In this document: piece after piece, positions 17,560 to 25,027 of the stretch | How positions within the stretch are numbered: position 1 is the stretch's first letter | Layout of the letters: the number at the start of each line of letters is the position of its first letter | Source: Bradyrhizobium sp. AUGA SZCCT0283 | GTDB lineage: Bacteria > Pseudomonadota > Alphaproteobacteria > Rhizobiales > Xanthobacteraceae | Length of the DNA: 41,914 nucleotides | Direction of reading: 5' to 3' | NCBI RefSeq assembly: GCF_018130385.1 | Contig: NZ_JAFCLU010000045.1 | Span: 1-41,914, forward strand | Notes under the pieces: model-generated | Databases searched by the model: none | What the model was told of the DNA's origin: nothing | Seen by the model: the letters and a program-made list of their open reading frames with translations, nothing else | Translations under genes and position numbers: made by a program

Positions 17560-18360
17560 ATGGCGATAATCTTCATCACCGGCAGCACGGACGGGCTCGG
17601 TCGCGCCGCTGCCCAGTCGCTTCTTCAAGACGGTCATAAAGTGGTGCTGCACGCTCGATCGGGGGATCGCGCGGCGACCATCGGCCAGCTCGCGTCGCGG
17701 GCCGCAGGGATCGTGGTCGGTGATCTCCGCAGCGCCGCCCAAACCAGGAGCATCGCAGACCAGGTCAACGCGATCGGGCGCATGGATGCGGTCATCCACA
17801 ACGCAGGCGTATACGCGCAGCAGAGTCGCGGCTCGACACCGGAAGGCCATGCGAGCACCCTGGCGATCAACACCCTAGCGCCGTACATGCTGACCGCACT
17901 GATCGAGCCGCCCGGCCGACTCGTGTATCTCAGCAGTGGACTGCACCGCGGCGGGGAAGGTTCGCTGGACGACCTCGACTGGACAAAGAGAAAATGGGAT
18001 TCGGCAAAGGCATACGCCGAAAGCAAGCTGCACGTGGTCGCGCTGGCTTATGCGCTGGCGCGACGCTGGCCGCAGGTCTTGAGCAACGGCGTCGATCCAG
18101 GTTGGGTACGTACAAAGATGGGCGGTCCGGGGGCCCCGGTCGACGTCGAAACCGGACAACGGACCCAGTCCTGGCTTGCCGTAAGCCAAGACTCTACTGC
18201 CTTGGTCAGCGGCCGGTATTGGCATCATCTCCGCCACGAGGAGCCAGCCGTTCGAGCCACGGATCCAGAATTCCAGGACGAGCTTATAGCCAAGTTGAGC
18301 GAGCTGACGGGTGTTAGTCTTCCTTCGGCCTACCCTGCATCACGAACATCACCTGATTGA
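17560..18360 (+). CDS. short-chain dehydrogenase/reductase
   Basis: This 266-aa classical SDR has TGSTDGLG (residues 7-14) for NAD(P) binding, HNAG near 83-86, the catalytic Ser in YLSSG near 125-128 and the YAESK motif near 144-148. AAGGAG lies 6 bases before the ATG at 17560. It is more like the light-dependent-protochlorophyllide-reductase/retinol-dehydrogenase-type SDRs that carry LSSG, but the substrate is unknown. It is the last gene before the right attachment-site copy, so it is element cargo. Upstream and downstream stretches are gene-poor, so it is probably transcribed alone. Confidence 0.85.
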   Translation: MAIIFITGSTDGLGRAAAQSLLQDGHKVVLHARSGDRAATIGQLASRAAGIVVGDLRSAAQTRSIADQVNAIGRMDAVIHNAGVYAQQSRGSTPEGHASTLAINTLAPYMLTALIEPPGRLVYLSSGLHRGGEGSLDDLDWTKRKWDSAKAYAESKLHVVALAYALARRWPQVLSNGVDPGWVRTKMGGPGAPVDVETGQRTQSWLAVSQDSTALVSGRYWHHLRHEEPAVRATDPEFQDELIAKLSELTGVSLPSAYPASRTSPD

Positions 18361-18933
18361 GTATAGGTCGAAAGAGAGCCTGCCATGAACCCCATGTCAT
18401 CTGTCTAATGGCTCTACGGTCGACGGCCGGGCGCTTCCCGGCCGCTGGCGGCCAAAGGGGAGCGCGGCGTATCTCTTCGCGCGCGTCCACGACGACCTCG
18501 CCGGCGACGCCTGGCTGATCGGCCGCGTGACGGGTCAGGAATTCGCCAACGGCAAGCCGCATCCTACGTCGACACTGCTCCTATCGTTGTCGGATAGCAT
18601 GACGATTCTCGGGCCGGAACGTCATCACATTGAGCGAAAGAAGCAGGCAGCGACCGCGACGACGAGCTCAAGTCTGCGCAGGTTGGAGCAGAACAGTCGA
18701 AAATCACTCTCGCTGAGCCTGCGAAGTTGCAGACGATGTTCGGTGCAAGTGGGTGCGCAACGCTGCCAGCTCAGCACCGAATGTTCGAAGGACACAGCGT
18801 CATTCTGTTCGCCTGTATTGAGAATTCTGTGTCGCTTCAGATGCTCGACATTGGTGCACATGAGTGGTACACACGGTGCGATCGGGCATGTGTTAAGCCT
18901 TTGATTTTGTTGGTTTCATCAGCGCTGCGCGGC
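18361..18933. other. gene-poor right end of the element
   Basis: No convincing gene is seen. It contains arm-like words shared with the left end of the element: TGGTACACACGG at 18865-18876 and TTGATTTTGTTGGTTTC at 18901-18917, the latter inverted relative to its left-end counterpart. These are candidate integrase arm-binding sites. Confidence 0.5.
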
Positions 18934-18953
18934 AATCCCTCCCTCTCCGCCAC
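18934..18953 (+). other. attachment-site core, right copy
   Basis: Exact second copy of the 20-bp tRNA-Ser-like 3' end found at 10188-10207, in the same orientation. The sequence before it does not fold as a tRNA, so neither copy is a functional tRNA gene. Confidence 0.75.
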
Positions 18954-18970
18954 CGACTTTCGGCAGCGAA

Positions 18971-19000
18971 AAAGTCCTTCAATATAAAGTCCTTCAATAT
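18971..19000. repeat. 15-bp perfect tandem duplication
   Basis: AAAGTCCTTCAATAT occurs twice without a gap, 17 bp beyond the right attachment-site copy. It may be a slippage product or the scar of a past insertion or excision. Confidence 0.85.
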
Positions 19001-19160
19001 CAGGTATTTCTCGAACCGCCGAAAATGACGGTGTAGCACCGTGGTGACCTAAATTGCCATCATCGAGACGCCAGTGAAAGGGGTTATCCAAGCGAGCGCA
19101 ATTTCAACGGATGGCTCGAGAAGGTGCGTCGGCGGGTCGGAGGCGGCGCCGACCGGCTCA

Positions 19161-19754
19161 TCAAGCAGTTCGAGAAGATTTCGCATGGCGTTTCACCAGA
19201 TCATTCGAGACCGTGTCGATGATCTCATCGGATAGTGCGGAATCTGGCACCACGCGGGAGAGGACAACCGATCCGATCATCTCGGCGAGCGCCGTTATTG
19301 CCGCGCTCCGCTTCGCTTTTGCACTGCTTCCTGGCACGAGCTTGGTTAGAAGCGCGATATAGTTGCTCACGATGCTGCCGAAGCACTCCCGCAGCGCCGG
19401 ATCGTCGTGACGTGCCGCGTCGGCAGCCATTGCTGCAAGGCCGCACCCTTGCCCCGGATGATCGCGGTGGTAGTGCGACACGTAATGCCGCACGAGGGTC
19501 TCCAGCGGATCATCGCTCGCTGCAATACGGCCCGCGATATCCTCGCTCATATCCTTGTAGGCCCGCTTGACCGCTTGAACGATGAGGTCGTCCTTTGACC
19601 TGAACTGCCGGTAGAAGCCTCCGGGAGTGAGCCCGGCAGCCCTCATCAAGTCGACAAGCCCGATACCGTCGATCCCACGTTCCCGGAACAGCCTTGCGGC
19701 GGTCGCGATCACCCGCTCGCGATTCTGCTCGACCGTTTCCTTGCTGACCTTCAC
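19161..19754 (-). CDS. TetR-family repressor
   Basis: This 197-aa protein has the TetR DNA-binding domain at about residues 10-55: RERVIATAARLFRERG, then the turn and recognition helix in LMRAAGLTPGGFYRQFRSKDDL. The C-terminal part resembles the TetR_C domain of the QacR/NemR-like group, with GCGLAAMAADAAR. I take the GTG at 19754 as start because AAAGGG precedes it; a frame open to 19790 lacks a site. It is divergent from an SDR gene, and two palindromes with identical arms lie between them. It therefore probably represses the SDR-YCII-SDR set and itself. Nearby ligand-responsive relatives sense electrophiles or dyes, but the inducer here is unknown. Confidence 0.88.
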   Translation of the reverse strand: MKVSKETVEQNRERVIATAARLFRERGIDGIGLVDLMRAAGLTPGGFYRQFRSKDDLIVQAVKRAYKDMSEDIAGRIAASDDPLETLVRHYVSHYHRDHPGQGCGLAAMAADAARHDDPALRECFGSIVSNYIALLTKLVPGSSAKAKRSAAITALAEMIGSVVLSRVVPDSALSDEIIDTVSNDLVKRHAKSSRTA

Positions 19755-19838
19755 AAGCCCTTTCCTTTCCGATGGCGGCGGCCGACACACAACGCCGGCG
19801 TGACCTCTTGGGGCTCGGACCCGGCGTCCAGAAGGCCC

Positions 19839-19867
19839 TTGACAATGATTACATACATAATCATAAA
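19839..19867 (+). promoter_or_regulatory. promoter of the SDR-YCII-SDR set
   Basis: TTGACA at 19839-19844 is a perfect -35 box. At 17 bp spacing CATAAA (19862-19867) is a 4/6 match to -10. The spacer is almost wholly filled by the first palindromic operator. Confidence 0.6.
19845..19864. promoter_or_regulatory. TetR operator 1
   Basis: A 20-bp palindrome, ATGATTA-N6-TAATCAT with perfect 7-bp arms. It occupies the -35/-10 spacer of the SDR promoter, where a bound repressor would block RNA polymerase. The assignment to the divergent TetR protein is inference from position. Confidence 0.8.
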
Positions 19868-19873
19868 TGGATG

Positions 19874-19893
19874 ATGATTACGATCATAATCAT
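19874..19893. promoter_or_regulatory. TetR operator 2
   Basis: Second copy of the palindrome with identical 7-bp arms and the same 6-bp gap (CGATCA in place of CATACA). It begins 29 bp after the first, close to three helical turns, which would place two dimers on nearly the same face of the DNA. Confidence 0.8.
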
Positions 19894-19919
19894 TAGCGGC
19901 ACTCACAAGGGAATTCGAG

Positions 19920-20753
19920 ATGGCACAGGCACAATCACGCGCAGCGGGCGAAAAGGTCGCCCTGATCACGGGCGCTTCCGGGGGCATCGGGCTTGCGGCC
20001 GGAATTGCCCTGATCCGCAAGGGATATCGGGTGTTCGGCACCAGCCGTCAGGCCGCGCCCGACGAGGTGCGACAGGGTATTCATATGCTCCGCTGCGACG
20101 TCACCGATGATGTGTCCGTCAAACAACTGATCAAGGACGTCGTCGGGCTTGCAGGCCGGATCGACGTGCTCGTGAACAATGCCGGCCGCAGCTTGATCGG
20201 CGCCGCCGAGGAATCATCTCTCGATCAAGCCCGGAGCCTGTTCGACATCAACGTCTTCGGCATCCTTCGCACCACCACTGAAGTGCTGCCCATCATGCGC
20301 AAGCAGGGCCAGGGCCGGATCATCAACATCAGTTCGGTGGCCGGCTTCCTGCCCGGACCGTATACAGCGCTCTACAACGCCACCAAGCACGCCGTCGAAG
20401 GCTATTCCGAATCGCTCGATCACGAACTGCGAACATTCGGCATTCGTGTCTCACTGGTCGAGCCAGTCTTCACCCGCACCGCGCTGGAACAGAACGGCGA
20501 CAAGCCCGATCGGATCCTGAACGTCTACGACAAAGGACGCACGGCCATGAACGCGACCTGGCGCAACGGCATCGCGGCCGGCGATCCCGTGGAAGCCGTG
20601 GCGGACAAGGTGGTGCAGGCTGCCACCGAAAAAGAGCCGAGCATTCGGTACACGCCCGGAAAGGTGGCCGGTCGTCTCCGCCTGATGCGACGCTTTGTTC
20701 CCGAAAAGACTTTCGAGAAGAGTTTTCGCAAGCAGATGGGCGTGGCCGATTGA
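19920..20753 (+). CDS. short-chain dehydrogenase, TetR-controlled
   Basis: This 277-aa classical SDR has TGASGGIG (about 18-25), NNAGRS (about 90) for the cofactor, the catalytic Ser in NISSVAG and YNATK for the Tyr-Lys pair. The C-terminal extension with RFVPEKTFEKSFRKQ resembles SDRs annotated as oxidoreductases of the 17-beta-HSD-like group. AAGGGA lies before the ATG. It is the first gene of a set continuing with a YCII protein and a second SDR, and faces a TetR gene across two operators. Its role may be detoxification of a carbonyl compound, but no substrate can be read from the sequence. Confidence 0.9.
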   Translation: MAQAQSRAAGEKVALITGASGGIGLAAGIALIRKGYRVFGTSRQAAPDEVRQGIHMLRCDVTDDVSVKQLIKDVVGLAGRIDVLVNNAGRSLIGAAEESSLDQARSLFDINVFGILRTTTEVLPIMRKQGQGRIINISSVAGFLPGPYTALYNATKHAVEGYSESLDHELRTFGIRVSLVEPVFTRTALEQNGDKPDRILNVYDKGRTAMNATWRNGIAAGDPVEAVADKVVQAATEKEPSIRYTPGKVAGRLRLMRRFVPEKTFEKSFRKQMGVAD

Positions 20754-20813
20754 TCGCGCTACTCGAGCGATCGCCAAGCAAGCAGACATGTCTCTTTCAC
20801 CGAGGAGCGACCC

Positions 20814-21110
20814 ATGAAGTACTATTTGTGCAAGTACATTCCGCCGCGCGCTGATTTTCTCGCGACCATGACCGCCGATGAGAAAGCATGGATGAAGCAG
20901 CACGGCGCGTTCCTGGATGACCTGCTCGAAAAGGGGCAGGTCGTCGCGCATGGCCCCGTCATGGACCCGAGTGGCGGTTATGGTGTGTCGCTCTATCAGA
21001 TCGCCGATGACCAAGAGATAAAGGCGATCACCTCGGAAGACCCCATCGTGAAGAACGGCGCCGGTCACTATGAGCATCACCCGATGCTTCATCTGAAGGC
21101 GCGCGGCTGA
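20814..21110 (+). CDS. YCII-family protein
   Basis: This 98-aa protein matches the YCII fold, a small ferredoxin-like alpha/beta domain: a first strand with YYLCKYIPPR, a helix with MTADEKAWMKQHGAFLDDLLEKG, then VVAHGPVMDPSGGYGVSLY and a DDQEIKAITSEDP segment. YCII proteins are small, often dimeric, and some act on chlorinated aromatic metabolites or as accessory proteins; a catalytic His/Asp pair has been proposed. Here H22 in residues QHGAFL and the following Asp pair may play that part. GAGGAG precedes the ATG. It lies 60 bp after the SDR and 79 bp before another, so it is likely in the TetR-controlled transcript. Confidence 0.85.
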   Translation: MKYYLCKYIPPRADFLATMTADEKAWMKQHGAFLDDLLEKGQVVAHGPVMDPSGGYGVSLYQIADDQEIKAITSEDPIVKNGAGHYEHHPMLHLKARG

Positions 21111-21189
21111 CCGTGCCGCTGCGACGACTTGACATCATCGATCCCCGGCAGGGCATCCCGATACTCGAAACTCAATTAGGACAACATCC

Positions 21190-21963
21190 ATGACGACCGC
21201 ACTCGTTACCGGCGCCTCGAGCGGCATCGGCGCAGTTTACGCACGCCGCTTCGCCGCACGCGGCCACGATCTCGTGCTCGTCGCTCGCGCGACCGACAGG
21301 CTCAACGCCCTTGCCACCGAACTGCGCAATGCGCATGGCATTGCGGTCGAAGTCATCACGGCCGACCTGGTCGACGGCTCCCAACTCGAACCGGTTCTCC
21401 GGCGCCTCCGCTCCGACCCGCCCATCGACATCCTTGTCAACAATGCAGGCGCGGCGTTGATCGGTGATTTCGCGACCGCCGATCCAGTCAAGATGGACGA
21501 GCTGCTACGGCTGAACGTGGTCGCGCCGACGTTGCTCGCGTCCGCCGTCGTCGGCCGCATGGTTGAACGCGGCAACGGCGCGATCATCAATATCGCGTCG
21601 GTGCTGGCTCTGCTCCCCGAACATTCCCGGGGCATCTACTCAGCCACCAAGTCCTACCTGATGACGCTGTCGCAAGGCCTTGCCGCCGAAGTCGCGTCGA
21701 AGGGCGTCTATGTGCAGGCCGTGCTGCCTGCGGCCACGCGCACCGAGATTTACGAACGAGCTGGTGGCGACGCCAGCAAGGTGCCCAATGTCATGGAGGT
21801 TGAAGATCTCGTGGATGCGGCCCTGGTCGGCTTCGATCGCAAGGAATTGGTGACAATTCCGCCGGTGCCCGATGTGGCAGCGTGGGACGCCTTTGAGAAG
21901 GCGCGCGGCGTTTTGGCGGCAGGCTTCGGCAACTCCAAGCCCGCCGCGCGTTATCGCGCCTGA
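21190..21963 (+). CDS. short-chain dehydrogenase
   Basis: This 257-aa classical SDR has TGASSGIG at about 7-14, NNAGAA, the catalytic Ser in NIASVLAL and YSATK. The order of motifs and the length are standard, and it resembles the DltE/YqjQ-like SDRs of alphaproteobacteria. It is the third gene of the presumed TetR-controlled set. AGGA lies 9 bases before the ATG. After the stop, 264 bp without a gene separate it from the convergent ketosynthase gene. Confidence 0.88.
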   Translation: MTTALVTGASSGIGAVYARRFAARGHDLVLVARATDRLNALATELRNAHGIAVEVITADLVDGSQLEPVLRRLRSDPPIDILVNNAGAALIGDFATADPVKMDELLRLNVVAPTLLASAVVGRMVERGNGAIINIASVLALLPEHSRGIYSATKSYLMTLSQGLAAEVASKGVYVQAVLPAATRTEIYERAGGDASKVPNVMEVEDLVDAALVGFDRKELVTIPPVPDVAAWDAFEKARGVLAAGFGNSKPAARYRA

Positions 21964-22227
21964 CGGCGAAGTTGGTCGTCGTCGCTCGCTGATTGGCGCG
22001 AGCAAATCGGACATCTGCGCGATCAGAGTGGTCACTATTTCGGAGCGCGCCGCCGGTACTCGAGTCCTTCCCCCGCCACCACGGGCCGATTTTGCACGAC
22101 ACCAACGATTTTGTGCGATTTCTTGCGCTTGATGATAGCACCCGTATGTCCGCGCGATCAGTCGGCCATCGCCTTCATCAGCCTGGACGTGTTCTTGGGC
22201 ATCCGGTTCGGAGCTATCGGTTCTCTT

Positions 22228-23490
22228 TCATTTCCAGCGTCGAAAGATGACGCTGGCGTTGACGCCCCCGAAGCCGAAACCATTCGAAATCGCATGCTCC
22301 ATCGTCATGCGCCTGGGCTCGCGGGCGACGAGGTCGACGCCTTCCGCGGCCGCGTCGCCATTCTCGAGATTGAGGGTGGGCGGTGCGACCTGGTCGCGTA
22401 ACGCGAGGATCGTGAAGATCGCTTCCGCTCCCCCGGCTGCGCCGAGCAGATGACCAGTCGCCGATTTGGTAGCGCTCACGGCAATTTTACCGTCGCGGCC
22501 GAACACGGATTTGATCGCTTCCAGTTCGGAAACGTCGCCAACCGGCGTCGAAGTGGAATGGGCGTTGAGATGCTGGATGTCACCGGGCTTGAGGTCGGCC
22601 TGCCTCAAGGCGCCTTCCATTGCGCGCCGCGCGCCGTCTCCGTCCTCCGGTCCTGAGGTGATGTGGTAGGCGTCAGCCGTCGTGCCATAACCGGCGATTT
22701 CCGCGATCGGTTGGGCGCCGCGCCGGAGCGCATGTTCCAACTCTTCGATGACGAGGATACCGGCACCTTCACCCATGACGAAGCCGTCGCGGTCGCGGTC
22801 GAAGGGGCGGGACGCGCGCGTGGGCGTTTCGTTGAAGCCCGTCGAAAGGGCCCGGGCGGCGGCGAAGCCGCCGAGGCTCACAAGATCGATGCAGGCTTCC
22901 GTGCCACCGCAAATCGCGATGTCCGCTTCGCCGGTTCGAATGAGGCGTGCGGCATCGCCGATCGCCTGCACGCTCGCGGCGCAAGCGGTAACGGGCGTAC
23001 CGATGGGACCCTTGAAGCCGTAGCGGATGGAAATATGACCGGCCGCGAGATTTGCGAGAAAGGAGGGCACCGTGAAGGGTGAGAGGCGCCTGATCCCGCG
23101 CTGATCGGTGGTGCGAACCGCCTCGACGATTGCCGGAAAGCCTCCGATACCCGATGCGATCACGGTCGCCGTGCGCTCAAGCGAGTGTGCGTCGGAAGGA
23201 GTCCATGCCGCTTGTGCAATGGCCTCGGCCGTCGCGACCAGTGCGAACAGGATGAAGCGATCCATCCTCCGCTGATCCTTGGGAGGCACGACCAGATCCG
23301 GATCGAAGCCGCCATCCGGATCGTCGGCCTTTGCCGGCACGATTCCAGCGACCCGCGCGGGCAGGGTAGCAGCCCATTCGGGAAGGGCAGCCAGCCCTGA
23401 ACGGGCCGCGAGCAGGCGGGACCATGTCAACTCACTGCCGCAACCCAGCGGTGATACCAGTCCCAACCCCGTAACGACGACACGACGCAT
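22228..23490 (-). CDS. beta-ketoacyl-ACP synthase II (FabF-like)
   Basis: This 420-aa thiolase-fold condensing enzyme has the full FabF active site: C170 in TACAAS, H312 in AHSTSTP, K343 and H348 in TKSATGHLLGAAGG. FabF extends malonyl-ACP-derived chains by two carbons. The gene follows a Fe-dependent dehydrogenase by 43 bp on the same strand, and no acyl carrier protein or other fatty-acid-synthesis gene is near. It is probably not the housekeeping fabF, and a role in making or remodelling a special acyl chain, as with NodE, is possible. GGAAGGT precedes the ATG at 23490. It shares the putative regulon palindrome through the dehydrogenase promoter. Confidence 0.9.
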   Translation of the reverse strand: MRRVVVTGLGLVSPLGCGSELTWSRLLAARSGLAALPEWAATLPARVAGIVPAKADDPDGGFDPDLVVPPKDQRRMDRFILFALVATAEAIAQAAWTPSDAHSLERTATVIASGIGGFPAIVEAVRTTDQRGIRRLSPFTVPSFLANLAAGHISIRYGFKGPIGTPVTACAASVQAIGDAARLIRTGEADIAICGGTEACIDLVSLGGFAAARALSTGFNETPTRASRPFDRDRDGFVMGEGAGILVIEELEHALRRGAQPIAEIAGYGTTADAYHITSGPEDGDGARRAMEGALRQADLKPGDIQHLNAHSTSTPVGDVSELEAIKSVFGRDGKIAVSATKSATGHLLGAAGGAEAIFTILALRDQVAPPTLNLENGDAAAEGVDLVAREPRRMTMEHAISNGFGFGGVNASVIFRRWK

Positions 23491-23533
23491 AATCAGTTAC
23501 CTTCCAATCTTGGTCCATCGTCGCTGAAGGCAG

Positions 23534-24694
23534 CTAAGCTGCCATTCGCAGTAGATCGATGATCTCGGCTTCGTTTTTGAAGGGCCGCGGATTGGCCTGT
23601 ACGAAGCGATGATTGATTGCAATCTTGCTAATCTGATCGAACTTTTCTTCGCCTATGCCGACATCAGCGAGGCAGCCAGGTAGTCCAAGTGCTCTTGTGA
23701 ATGCTGCAAAGGCGTCTGCGGCGTCGCCACCCGGGGCGCCAAGTGCCGTCGCCAAACGCTTCTGCGCCTCCTCGGTGAATGGTTTGTTGTAGCGGAGAAG
23801 GCTCGGCATGATGACAGGTGTGCAGTAGTAGTGGGGAACCTCGAAGGTGCCTCCAAGCACATGGCCAATGCCGTGGCTTGCTCCCATCGGGACGCGTGCC
23901 TGGAGGCCATAAGACGCAAGCCATGAGCCGTATTGGGATTGCCGACGCGCCTCCAGATCATCAGGCTGCTGCAAGGTCCGGAGCATTCCCTCGCGCAGAA
24001 TGCGGATGCCCGCCAAGACGACTTCATCAGCTAACGGGGTGCCGGCGGGCGAGCACAACGCTTCGATACCGTGATCCATCGAGCGCGTTCCCGATCCCAT
24101 CCAAAGGTTCGATGGCGTTTGAAGGGTGAGGGCAGGGTCGAGGATGATCGCCAGTGGCATCATTTGGGGATGGAAGAATATCTGCTTCAGCTTATGACGC
24201 TCGTCGGTGACGAGCGCTGCCGCATTGTATTCGCCACCATTCAGCGTGGATGGTATTGCGATCTGTCGGACACCCGGCGAGCGGAACGGAGAGTGGCTCA
24301 TGCCCGGACCCATAGAAAACGGATCAAAGCCGGCTTCATCGCGGATATCGTGCTCCATCGCCATGATGACGATCTTGGCAAGATCGATGGCTGAACCTCC
24401 GCCAACAGCCACGATTAGATCAGTTTTTGCGTCGTCAGCTTGACGGGCAACCTCGGCTGCCTGCTTGCGCGTCGTATGCTGTGCAATTCCGTCGAAGGTC
24501 GCCACATGTTTGTCGCCGAGCGCGCGCCGAATCTTCTCTATCTCGTCGGTCTTGGTGTTCAAGGTTCGACTGGCGAGAAGGAAGACGCGCTTGGCGTTCA
24601 GTCGTTCCGTCTCATCTTTCAAAGCGTCAGACGCAGCTTTGCCATAAACGACGCGATCGATTGCTGGAAAATTATGGATCCCGGCTTTGCGCAT
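23534..24694 (-). CDS. iron-containing alcohol dehydrogenase, maleylacetate-reductase-like
   Basis: This 386-aa protein has the Fe-ADH fold: GGGSAIDLAK at 98-107 binds NAD(P), and the metal site includes H208 in MDHGIEAL and the pair in GASHGIGHVLGG (H274, H278). The usual Asp four residues before H208 is Arg204, as I recall for maleylacetate-reductase-like members, so the metal may be absent or bound differently. Maleylacetate reductase is the last enzyme of chloroaromatic and resorcinol pathways, but a general aldehyde or ketone reductase is equally possible. The start at 24694 is the most upstream Met in the conserved N-terminus. A regulon-type palindrome lies 56 bp upstream. It is the first gene of a two-gene unit with the ketosynthase. 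Confidence 0.85.
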   Translation of the reverse strand: MRKAGIHNFPAIDRVVYGKAASDALKDETERLNAKRVFLLASRTLNTKTDEIEKIRRALGDKHVATFDGIAQHTTRKQAAEVARQADDAKTDLIVAVGGGSAIDLAKIVIMAMEHDIRDEAGFDPFSMGPGMSHSPFRSPGVRQIAIPSTLNGGEYNAAALVTDERHKLKQIFFHPQMMPLAIILDPALTLQTPSNLWMGSGTRSMDHGIEALCSPAGTPLADEVVLAGIRILREGMLRTLQQPDDLEARRQSQYGSWLASYGLQARVPMGASHGIGHVLGGTFEVPHYYCTPVIMPSLLRYNKPFTEEAQKRLATALGAPGGDAADAFAAFTRALGLPGCLADVGIGEEKFDQISKIAINHRFVQANPRPFKNEAEIIDLLRMAA

Positions 24695-24749
24695 TTCTGG
24701 TCCCCCGTGAATTTGTGGAAGTAATCGACGATAGCAGGTTAGTTGAATA

Positions 24750-24766
24750 AGTTCTATAAAAGAATT
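24750..24766. promoter_or_regulatory. regulon palindrome A, upstream of the Fe-ADH gene
   Basis: AGTTCT-ATAAA-AGAATT, a 6-5-6 inverted repeat with one mismatch, between the divergent dehydrogenase and binding-protein genes. On the plus strand it is preceded by TTGAAT. It is one of five related sites in the cluster. Confidence 0.55.
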
Positions 24767-24949
24767 GATAAATCAGAAGCCGAAGCGATGCGCCGTGTCT
24801 TTCCTGGTCGGCATTGGTGTGCAAGCGGGCGTGGGTTTCCATGATCCAATGCTCGAAGAGAAGGAGGTTTTCTGAAATTTCTCAAGGCGAAGGCTCCATC
24901 TCGCCCGCGTGGTCGCCGCTGCGGATCGACGAGAGATTATTAAAACTGC

Positions 24950-24979
24950 TTGACGAGTTCTTAAAAAGAACTGTAAGTT
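24950..24979 (+). promoter_or_regulatory. promoter with regulon palindrome B
   Basis: TTGACG at 24950-24955 serves as -35. A perfect 6-5-6 palindrome AGTTCT-TAAAA-AGAACT (24956-24972) fills the 17-bp spacer, and a weak TAAGTT -10 follows at 24974-24979. This is the strongest copy of the regulon site and lies 49 bp before the binding-protein start. Confidence 0.7.
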
Positions 24980-25027
24980 CATAGCGGCGACGTACCCCGG
25001 AAGGGTGCGCGCTTGGGAGGATGCGCA

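Larger units (their letters stand above)
10188..18953. mobile_element. decayed ~8.8-kb integrative element or genomic island
   Basis: The element is bounded by two exact 20-bp copies of a tRNA-Ser-like 3' end in direct orientation. Just inside each copy is an arm-like sequence, and the two arms are inverted relative to each other (10216-10233 and 18901-18917, 16 of 18 aligned bases). A 12-bp word, TGGTACACACGG, lies inside both ends (10271-10282 and 18865-18876). The integrase is next to the left end but inactivated. Cargo includes the tyrosinase operon, an AraC-type regulator, the metalloprotease-like protein and an SDR. No replication or transfer genes are present. The element can only be mobile if an integrase acts in trans. 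The boundary call is inference from the repeats. Confidence 0.65.

Noticed and set aside
24956..24972. LexA box
   Set aside because: Alphaproteobacterial LexA sites are direct repeats (GTTC-N7-GTTC). These are inverted (GTTC-N7-GAAC), and the genes are catabolic rather than SOS.
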